The position numbers and the translations under genes are program-made. From Lathyrus oleraceus (taxonomy: Eukaryota > Streptophyta > Magnoliopsida > Fabales > Fabaceae): a stretch of 64,000 nucleotides of DNA. Below are positions 57,023 through 64,000 of the stretch, in pieces; positions within the stretch are counted from its first letter, which is position 1, and the number at the start of each line of letters is the position of its first letter. The notes under the pieces are model-generated. The model had not been told where the DNA came from, made no database searches, and saw nothing but the letters and a program-made list of their open reading frames with translations. The stretch is from assembly GCF_024323335.1 (NCBI RefSeq), contig NC_066581.1:33662699-33726698 (forward strand), given 5' to 3'.

Positions 57023-58030
57023 AATAAAATTAGACCTTCCTTGGTGGTTTTGCCTACTTTTCACCCTTGTTGTATGATATTGTTATGTGTTATTTGACAT
57101 ATTTTTGTACAGTTTGGGATAACTGTATTGATTGTAATGTTTGAATTGCTTGATATACAATTGCTGTTTGCTTTGGTGATCTCTGTGAGATGAGTTCTAT
57201 ACCCGAACTCGAGTGCACTCTAGGATAGGAGAATGGCGTAGTCTTGTTGACTGGTGTGGAGTATTCCTTAGCCAGTTGACTTGCGAGTCCATTCACTTGG
57301 TGGAGGTCATGTTGGATTAATAATGTCACATAAGTTATTTGTGGTTAGGCACTATTCTTTCAATCATGTGCCTTAGAAGCCAAGGACCGTAGTTTACCAA
57401 GCCCATCTTGGCCTATTTTTAGGACGTAGTACGGAGGTCGTTCAGATGTCGGATCTGATGCGATTGTTACGCGATGCTACACTCATAAGAGTCTCTCTTG
57501 AGAATATTTTTGGAATACGAGTATTCGTTTCTCCAATAATATCCGAAAGATGGGACGATGATTATGGGAACCTCTGGTAGAACATGTCTGGCAGGTTTAA
57601 ACCCTAGTACACTCCCTTTGGGTGGTTCTTAACCAGGACTCCATGCTCGTGACTCTCAGCAAACCCGTGATTCATGGTTGAGTCGTTCAAATATCCTTAA
57701 TATCAATGGAACTTGGGCGTTGATAAGGTGCAAAACCATAATCCGCCAAAATGGATGATTGATATTAAGGATGTTAGAGCCGGTTCATGTACCGTTAATA
57801 TCAATGGAACTTGGGTGTTGATAAGGTGAAAACCATAATCCACCAAAATGGATGATTGATATTAGGGATACAATGAGCTTTCCCATGACCTTTGTCTGGT
57901 GTGACTTGCTTGATCCTTGAGTGTGATTGTTGCATTCATGCATTCATGCATTCATCTGCACTTCATGTCATCGGGAAAAAAAAGAAAATTTTCAAGGAAC
58001 TTAAAGGGTTTATTTGCAAAATTTTCAGAC
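57023..58030 (+). other. 5' leader of Ogre C with paired inverted repeats
   Basis: About 1 kb with no ORF of note before ORF1. At 57695-57866 a unit of about 98 bp is present twice (tatcaatgg at 57701 and 57799). The first unit begins ccttaatatcaat (57695-57707) and ends attgatattaagg (57758-57770), a perfect 13-bp inverted repeat around a 50-base spacer. The second keeps 10 bp of the pairing (57797-57806 with 57855-57864). These could fold as two successive stem-loops in the genomic RNA. Confidence 0.75.
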
Positions 58031-59479
58031 ATGGAAAGACCAAAAAGGCATACAAAGAAGTACAGCTTTAGACAGCCCGATGTGAGAGAGTTAAGGAATC
58101 TGACATCCTATGTATTAGATCCCTTGGGTTTCAAAGCTCGTTATGGGAAGCTTCTGCCTCTGTTGACTACTCAGGTTGATGAGGGTTTGATGAGTACTCT
58201 GGCTCAGTTTTATGATCCTCTATATCACTGCTTCTCATTTCCGGACTTCCAGTTGTTGCCTACGCTTGAGGAGTATGCTCATCTTATTGGGATCCCGATT
58301 CTGGATCAGGTTCCGTTCAGTGGCTTAGAGAGTATTCCGACTGCTCGAGAGATTGCAGACTTGTTGCACATAGATGAAGCATTGATTAAAGCTAATCTGA
58401 CTACCAAAGGTGGAATTCAGGGTCTTCCTTCCGAGTTCCTCATTGCTCAAGCTACCATTTATGGGAAGACCATGAGTGAGGATGCCTTTGAGGCTTTATT
58501 TGTGCTACTCATCTATGGACTGGTATTGTTCCCCAACATCGACAAATTTGTAGATGTGAACGCCATTAGGATCTTTTCAGTTCTTAATCCCGTTCCGACT
58601 CTGTTGGGTGATGCCTATTTCTCTTTGCATCTGAGGAATGCGAAGGGTGGAGGAGTTATTGTGTGTTGTCTGCCTCTGCTGTATAAGTGGTTTATTTCTC
58701 ACTTACCGCAGACAATTGCTTTCAAGGAAAACAAGGGATGTCTACGGTGGTCTCAGAGACTCATGTCTCTCACTAATGATGATATCTCTTGGTATGATCG
58801 CGTGTATGATATTGTGCAGATCATTGATTATTATGGTGAATTCCCTAATGTGCCTCTTCTTGGTACATGTGGTGGGATCAGCTACAATCCTATTCTAGCA
58901 CGTCGTCAGCTTGGGTTCCCCCTAAAGGATAAACCTCATAACATTTTGTTAGAAGGTGTGTTCTTTCAGGAAGGTAAAGATCCCCAAGGCCTGAAAGCCA
59001 GATTTGTCCGCGCCTGGCGCAAGATCTGCAAGAAGAGTAGGAATGAGTTGGGTCCGAAGAACTGCGTTGCTTTGGAGCCATATACCTCTTGGGTCAGACA
59101 GAGAGCTTCCGAGTACCTTATGTCGTATGATCATCCGAGACCTACACCGTTGGATGTGGTTGGGCCTTCAACCCTCCCCACCCAAGATGTAGAGGAGTTG
59201 AGAGAGGAAGACCTTTCACGTGCTTGGATCCGTGAAAGAGAAGAGTTGCTTCATCAGCTGAAGGAGAAGGACGCTCTGATTGAGTTTCTCGAGCATCAGG
59301 TGATCGATGATCCGAATGATACTTGGACTTCTCTGCTTCCTCAGTCTTCCAAGTTCTGGAAGAGGAAGTATGATCGACTTGCAAAGGAGAAAGCGGATAT
59401 GGAAGCAGCCTATGAGAGAGAGATCAAGAAGTTGTGTGCCTCTCGTCTTCCAGCATCCCGAGCTTCTAGGGATCCATAG
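58031..59479 (+). CDS. Ogre C ORF1 protein, Ogre-specific, unknown function
   Basis: The start is placed at the ATG at 58031 (MERPKRHTKKYSFRQPDV), 482 aa, because the basic N-terminus resembles that of Ogre B ORF1. The frame is open to an ATG at 57917, whose extra 38 residues look like leader sequence. Conserved blocks with Ogre B: FYDPLYHCFSFPDFQLLPTL, EEYAHLIGIPI, QVPFSGL, PNIDKFVDVNAIRIF, NPVPTLLGDAYFSLH, CCLPLLYKWFI, ISYNPILARRQLGF, then a basic WRK region. The final 100 residues are a charged coiled coil (LHQLKEKDALIEFLEHQ, KEKADMEAAYEREIKKL). No known catalytic motif is visible. Preservation of a long open frame in two diverged subfamilies argues for a function in the element. Confidence 0.88.
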   Translation: MERPKRHTKKYSFRQPDVRELRNLTSYVLDPLGFKARYGKLLPLLTTQVDEGLMSTLAQFYDPLYHCFSFPDFQLLPTLEEYAHLIGIPILDQVPFSGLESIPTAREIADLLHIDEALIKANLTTKGGIQGLPSEFLIAQATIYGKTMSEDAFEALFVLLIYGLVLFPNIDKFVDVNAIRIFSVLNPVPTLLGDAYFSLHLRNAKGGGVIVCCLPLLYKWFISHLPQTIAFKENKGCLRWSQRLMSLTNDDISWYDRVYDIVQIIDYYGEFPNVPLLGTCGGISYNPILARRQLGFPLKDKPHNILLEGVFFQEGKDPQGLKARFVRAWRKICKKSRNELGPKNCVALEPYTSWVRQRASEYLMSYDHPRPTPLDVVGPSTLPTQDVEELREEDLSRAWIREREELLHQLKEKDALIEFLEHQVIDDPNDTWTSLLPQSSKFWKRKYDRLAKEKADMEAAYEREIKKLCASRLPASRASRDP

Positions 59480-59782
59480 GATGTTTATTTTCCTTTTCTC
59501 TTTGTAATTTGATTAAAAATGTTGTACTTCTTTGTTCAAAATATATTTGATGAGATATTTTTCCATATGCTATTAAATGCTTAAAAATTAAAATTTGCGA
59601 ATAATACCCTAAAGGTTCCTTGGAAATAAAATAAAGCATATGCACAAACATTGCATGCATCATTTTGCATAAGCAGGTGTCGTTCTTGGTCTTCTTGTCT
59701 GTGGCCTAACTCTGTGCTCTTCATTTATTTTGAAGACAAGCTGACTCACCGGTATTATACAAGAGCCAATTCTGCCAGAGTA

Positions 59783-62700
59783 ATGGATCAACTTGAGCAA
59801 GAGAACCGTGAATTGAAGGAAGAGGTCGCTCGTCTGAGTGCTCTGATGGAGCAGTTTCTGTCTGCTCATAACCAACCTTCTCCACCTCCTGCAACTCCTC
59901 CCCAGAGGACAGTTATATCTGAAGTCGTTGCACCGAATGTGCCAGCTGCCAGCGCTCATTTTGTGCCGCATGCCATGCCAGTCGGGTTTCCGTGGGGTAT
60001 GCCTCCGGGTTTCATGCCTGATATTCCTGCTTCAACTTTTGCTTCTATGCTGGCATCTAGCCCGGTCCTTGTTGTTGCTCCTCCTGTCGTGCATACCATT
60101 CCTAGGGTAGACGACACCATCTATCATTCTGAGCCGTCTGAGGGCCCAGATGTCAATGAGAAGATGGAGGCTATGAATGATCAGTTCCTTGAGCTGCGTA
60201 AGGAATTGAAGACCCTCAGAGGGAAAGATCTGTTTGGCAAGTCTGCTGCTGAACTTTGCCTTGTTCCCGGTGTGAAAATTCCAATCAAATTCAAAGTGCC
60301 TGACTTTGAAAAGTATAAGGGGAACACCTGCCCTCTTGCTCACCTGGTCATGTACGCCAGGAAAATGTCTACGCAAACAGATAATGATCAGCTTCTGATC
60401 CATTATTTCCAGGATAGTTTGTCCGGTGCGGCTCTTCGTTGGTATATGAGCCTTGATAGTGCAAACATCCGATCCTTCAATGATCTTGGCGAAGCCTTCG
60501 TCAAGCAGTATAAGTACAATGTTGATATGGAGCCTGACCGTGATCAACTCAGGGCCATGTCCCAAAAGGATAAAGAGACATTCAAGGAGTACGCCCAGAG
60601 GTGGCGAGAGTTGGCTGCTCAGATCACTCCTTCGCTGGAAGAGAAAGAAATGACTAAGATCTTTTTGAAGACTCTTAGCTCATTCTATTATGAATGGATG
60701 GTTGCGAGCGCTCCCTCTGATTTCACCGAGATGGTGAACATGGGGATGCGTCTGGAGGAGGGTGTCCGTGAAGGACGTTTGAGTAAAGATGAGGGCTCTT
60801 CTAAACGGTATGGGGCGTTTAAGAAGAAAGATGGGGAGGCACATGTTGTGCAGTTCCATGCTAAATCCAGAAGACCCTCTGTTCAGAGGAAGCCGGTAGG
60901 TCGGACCAACAATCAGCACCAGGTGGCTCATATAGCACCGGTCTTCAGAGATAATGCTCAGTATCAGCAGCCCAATCAGCATCAGCATCAGCAACAGCCT
61001 CAGTATCAGCAGCAGCACCGTCCACAGCAACAGGCTTACCAGCCTCGTGGCAGTACCAGCAATCAAGCTAATTTGAACTATGATAGGAAGAAGATCAGCT
61101 TCGATCCGATTCCTATGTCATACGCCGAGTTGTATCCTTCCTTGTTGGAAAGGAAGATGGTTACTCCCAGGGATCCTCCTGATGTGCCTGCAAATCCTCA
61201 GTGGTGGTATAAGCCAGACCAACACTGTGTGTATCACTCCGGTGCTCCGGGTCATAACATCGAAAACTGCTTTCCATTGAAGACTAAGGTGCAAGACCTT
61301 ATGCGGTGCGGTATTCTGAGCTTTGAAGACTCAGGCCCCAATGTTACAAAGAACCCATTGCCCGAGCATGGGAAATCTGTGAATATGGTCCAGGGGTGCC
61401 CTGGGAAGTACAAAGTCAAATATGTGAGTCATATTAGACAGTCATTGGTCGAGTTGCATCGTTTGCTGTGTCAGTACAGCCATATGGATCATGACCATGA
61501 CAGATGCCGCATTTGCTCTGTTAACCGTCTGGGTTATCGCCAAGTGCGAAGAGAGCTTCAAGAGCTATTGGATGAAGGAACCATAGAGATTCTTCAGAAC
61601 CATAATGTTGATGAAGATGAACCAGAGGTGAATGTTATTTCTCCTGTGTTCAAGCTGCCTGAGCCTGTTGTCATTCGTTATGATGGCAGCAAGCTGAAGG
61701 TCTCTCCTTCTCTAACAATCAAGCCTGCAGGCCCTGTGCCTTATTCTTCGGATAGAGCAATTCCCATCAGGTACAATCCCGTTGCTGTGGAAGATGGGAA
61801 GGAAGTTCCGTTGCCGTCAACTTCTGTTACTAATATTGCTGATGTCAGTGGATTGACCCGGAGTGGTCGTGTGTTTTCTGCTCCTAAGCCTCAGGCTAGA
61901 GTTGTTGCTTCTGATTCTGCTGAGCGTCCGGTTGGGACAGCTGTGAATGTTCCGAATCCGGCACCTGTTGCCAAACCCTCCTCTGTACAAAAGACTCCTG
62001 TTTCTTCTGTTGGCCTGAGTGGCGTTGTGAACGAAGAATGTGATGAGATGCTGAGGCTCATCAAAAAGAGTGAGTACAACGTTGTAGACCAGCTTCTACA
62101 AACGCCGTCCAAAATCTCTGTATTATCTTTGCTGCTGAATTCAGAACCCCATAGGGAGGCTCTGCAGAAAGTTTTGGATCTGGCTTATGTTGATCATGAT
62201 GGCACTATAGAACAGTTCGACAGTATAGTTGCAAACATCACTGCTTGCAACACTTTGAGTTTCTGTGACGCTGATCTCCCTGAGGAGGGAAGAGACCACA
62301 ACATGGCTTTACATATTTCCATGAATTGCAAGTCTGATGCCATGTCCAACGTGCTGGTGGACACTGGATCATCTTTGAATGTATTGCCAAAGACCACACT
62401 CTCTCGATTGTCATATCAGGGTCCTCCTATGAGGCAGAGTGGTGTTGTTGTGAAAGCTTTTGATGGGTCGCGTAAGACTGTGATTGGGGAAGTTGATCTC
62501 CCAATCAAGATTGGACCTAGTGATTTCCAAGTTACCTTCCAGGTAATGGATATCCACCCATCATATAGTTGTCTCCTTGGTAGACCATGGGTTCACGAGG
62601 CTGGCACCGTGACATCCACCCTACACCAGAAGCTGAAATTCGTGAAGAATAAGAAACTGGTTGTGGTAGGGGGAGAAAAGGCTCTCCTGGTTAGCCACTT

Positions 62701-63091
62701 GTCTTCTTTCTCCTATATTGACGCTGAGGATGAAGTTGGAACCCCGTTCCAAGATTTGTCTATTGATGAACCAATTGAGAAGAAGTCTCCTTCATTTGCT
62801 TCCTACCGTGATGCGAAGCTGGCCATTGAATGTGGTGCAGTTGCTGGTTTGGGGAAGATGATTGAGCTTGAAGACAACAGATCCCGGGTTGGCATTGGCT
62901 ATTCTTCTGGGGCATTCAACGAGCAAGGGTTGTTCAAGAGTGGGGGATTCATCCATGCTGATCAACCTGAAGAGGCTGCTGCTATCTTGGAAGAGGATGC
63001 AGAGGATTTGAGCAACTTCATCATCCCTGGTGGAGTCTGCCATAATTGGGTCGCTGTAGATGTTCCTACAGTCATCCATAGATCAGAGTAA
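59783..63091 (+). CDS. Ogre C gag-protease polyprotein, about 1102 aa
   Basis: The start is chosen at the ATG at 59783 (MDQLEQENRELKEEVARL), a coiled coil matching the Ogre B gag start; the frame extends upstream to 59651. Numbered from 59783: Gag domain at about 185-320 (HYFQDSLSGAALRWYM, LGEAFVKQYKYNVDM, FKEYAQRWRELAAQI), then a Gln/His-rich linker near 390-430. A Cys/His box follows (CVYHSGAPGHNIENC), then a His/Cys-rich patch (HMDHDHDRCRIC). The aspartic protease has D860 in VDTGSSLNVLP, with YSCLLGRPW further on. A G-patch-like C-terminus follows (SYRDAKLAI, GLGK, RVGIGY). There are no stops. The TAA at 63089-63091 overlaps the predicted intron donor. Confidence 0.92.
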   Translation: MDQLEQENRELKEEVARLSALMEQFLSAHNQPSPPPATPPQRTVISEVVAPNVPAASAHFVPHAMPVGFPWGMPPGFMPDIPASTFASMLASSPVLVVAPPVVHTIPRVDDTIYHSEPSEGPDVNEKMEAMNDQFLELRKELKTLRGKDLFGKSAAELCLVPGVKIPIKFKVPDFEKYKGNTCPLAHLVMYARKMSTQTDNDQLLIHYFQDSLSGAALRWYMSLDSANIRSFNDLGEAFVKQYKYNVDMEPDRDQLRAMSQKDKETFKEYAQRWRELAAQITPSLEEKEMTKIFLKTLSSFYYEWMVASAPSDFTEMVNMGMRLEEGVREGRLSKDEGSSKRYGAFKKKDGEAHVVQFHAKSRRPSVQRKPVGRTNNQHQVAHIAPVFRDNAQYQQPNQHQHQQQPQYQQQHRPQQQAYQPRGSTSNQANLNYDRKKISFDPIPMSYAELYPSLLERKMVTPRDPPDVPANPQWWYKPDQHCVYHSGAPGHNIENCFPLKTKVQDLMRCGILSFEDSGPNVTKNPLPEHGKSVNMVQGCPGKYKVKYVSHIRQSLVELHRLLCQYSHMDHDHDRCRICSVNRLGYRQVRRELQELLDEGTIEILQNHNVDEDEPEVNVISPVFKLPEPVVIRYDGSKLKVSPSLTIKPAGPVPYSSDRAIPIRYNPVAVEDGKEVPLPSTSVTNIADVSGLTRSGRVFSAPKPQARVVASDSAERPVGTAVNVPNPAPVAKPSSVQKTPVSSVGLSGVVNEECDEMLRLIKKSEYNVVDQLLQTPSKISVLSLLLNSEPHREALQKVLDLAYVDHDGTIEQFDSIVANITACNTLSFCDADLPEEGRDHNMALHISMNCKSDAMSNVLVDTGSSLNVLPKTTLSRLSYQGPPMRQSGVVVKAFDGSRKTVIGEVDLPIKIGPSDFQVTFQVMDIHPSYSCLLGRPWVHEAGTVTSTLHQKLKFVKNKKLVVVGGEKALLVSHLSSFSYIDAEDEVGTPFQDLSIDEPIEKKSPSFASYRDAKLAIECGAVAGLGKMIELEDNRSRVGIGYSSGAFNEQGLFKSGGFIHADQPEEAAAILEEDAEDLSNFIIPGGVCHNWVAVDVPTVIHRSE

Positions 63092-63354
63092 TGGTTCACT
63101 TTGTTTAAAACCCTTCTCCCATGCCAAAAGGAGAAGTGATGACATTGTTGGCAGCATATATACAATGATGTTTTCATTCAATTAATGCATTGTTAAACAT
63201 TTGTTTTTCCATTTGTTTTCACTTTTTGCTTTTGCATGAAATCAGTGATCACAAAAAACCATAAAAACAAGAATAAAAGCAAACATTTTTCATCTGCATA
63301 ATGATTTGCTTGTTTAAATTCTAAAGTTTTTTATTAACCAAAATCATTATGCAG
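63088..63354 (+). other. Predicted 267-base intron between protease and RT of Ogre C
   Basis: The donor is GTAATG, with GT formed by the last base of GAG and the first base of the TAA stop. The acceptor is ATTATGCAG ending at 63354 after a T-rich stretch. Joining gives GA plus G, a Glu codon, and enters the RT frame without a stop. The arrangement is the same as in Ogre B although the intron sequences differ. Confidence 0.8.
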
Positions 63355-64000
63355 GTTGATCCTAAAACCCATTGAACATAATGATCCAACGCCATCTCCC
63401 AATTTTGAATCCCCTGTATTCGAGGCAGAGGAAGATGATGTTGAAGGGATTCCTGATGAGATTTCCCGTCTCCTTGAGCACGAGAAGAAGATCATTCAGC
63501 CGCACCTTGAAGATCTGGAAACAGTCAACTTGGGGTCTGAGGATTGTGTTCGTATGGTGAAGATTGGGGCACTTCTTGAAGAGTCTGTCAAGAAGAGATT
63601 GATTGAGTTGTTACGAGAATATTCCGATATCTTCGCTTGGTCATATGAAGACATGCCGGGTCTAGATACAGATATTGTGCAACATTTCCTGCCTTTGAAG
63701 CCTGAGTGCGTGCCTGTAAAGCAGAAGCTCAGAAGAACTCATCCAGATATGGCAGTGAAGATCAAAGAGGAAGTTCAGAAGCAAATTGATGCAGGGTTTC
63801 TGGTGACTTCTACATATCCTCTATGGGTGGCCAATATTGTGCCTGTGCCTAAGAAGGACGGAAAAGTCCGTATGTGTGTTGATTACAGAGATTTGAATAA
63901 AGCTAGTCCGAAAGATGATTTTCCTCTACCACACATTGATATGTTGGTAGATAATACAGCTAAATTCAAAGTCTTTTCCTTTATGGACGGATTTTCCGGA
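63355..64000 (+). CDS. Ogre C pol, N-terminal part (RT start), cut by the window edge
   Basis: This predicted second exon has no early ATG in frame and so depends on splicing or another joining mechanism. The open frame runs through an acidic linker and IIQPHLEDLETVNLGSED, then ELLREYSDIFAWSYEDMPGL, a pol N-terminus shared with Ogre B. RT begins with VKQKLRRTHPDMAVKIKEEV and continues with VPKKDGKVRMCVDYRDLN and DDFPLPHIDMLVDN. The window ends in FMDGFSG, which carries the first catalytic Asp of RT. There are no stops in 215 codons. RNase H, archaeal RNase H and integrase are expected beyond the edge. Confidence 0.88.

Larger units (their letters stand above)
51366..64000 (+). mobile_element. 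Ogre element C, 5' half, runs off the right edge
   Basis: A plus-strand Tat/Ogre element with 5' LTR, PBS, leader, ORF1, gag-protease, predicted intron and the start of RT; the rest of pol, the 3' UTR and the 3' LTR lie beyond 64000. All coding parts in view are open. It belongs to a different subfamily from Ogre A and B: the LTR starts TGTAAGACCCC and the proteins are clearly diverged, while the order and control signals are the same. It is inserted in a CACTA transposon; the expected target duplication from the left side is caatg (51361-51365). Confidence 0.9.

Overview
The window is plant nuclear DNA made almost entirely of nested LTR retrotransposons. I see no rRNA, tRNA or CRISPR locus and no host gene that I can recognise. 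Giant Tat/Ogre Ty3-gypsy elements (about 24.4 kb where complete, LTRs of 5.6-5.8 kb, an extra ORF1 upstream of gag, a primer-binding site reading tggcgactctgctgggg) point to a legume, most likely tribe Fabeae (pea, vetch, faba bean, lentil or grass pea). The tribe is an inference from element type and abundance; no species marker is present.

Layout, left to right. (1) 1 to ~12,930, minus strand: Ogre A, a decayed, internally deleted copy without ORF1. It has a tandem-repeat 3' UTR (1-3712), pol remnants (3713-5760), a shortened gag (6071-7365), a leader, a PBS (8457-8473) and a truncated 5' LTR. (2) ~12,931-13,897, plus strand: the U5 end of another Ogre-like LTR. (3) 13,898-17,341, minus strand: an Athila fragment (gag, tRNA-Asp-type PBS, one LTR). 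(4) 17,342-48,360, plus strand: an old, stop-riddled Tekay-like chromovirus with an initiator-Met PBS. It is interrupted by (5) a complete, very young Ogre B on the minus strand (19,522-43,933, 5-bp target duplication CTAAG) and (6) a minus-strand LTR without internal region (44,888-46,260) between RT and RNase H. (7) 48,361-49,264: unclassified AT-rich repeat DNA. (8) 49,265-51,365: one end of a CACTA transposon carrying a small spliced-looking ORF. (9) 51,366-64,000, plus strand: Ogre C, with full 5' LTR, PBS, intact ORF1, intact gag-protease and the start of RT, running off the window.

How the parts work. In an Ogre element the LTR supplies the promoter, ORF1 encodes a protein of unknown role, and gag-PR and RT-RNaseH-aRNaseH-IN are separated by a short spacer. 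In B and in C I find a GT donor that overlaps the gag-PR stop codon and an ATGCAG acceptor upstream of pol; removing the spacer joins the two frames exactly. Splicing would therefore switch between a Gag-PR product and a Gag-PR-Pol product. Ogre B looks freshly inserted (about 11 differences by eye between two 5,824-bp LTRs) but has one amber codon inside integrase.

Other notable signals: an array of covarying hairpins just after the LTR TATA box, a second PBS-like sequence inside U5, inverted-repeat hairpins in the Ogre C leader, and hypervariable minisatellites in the 3' UTRs.
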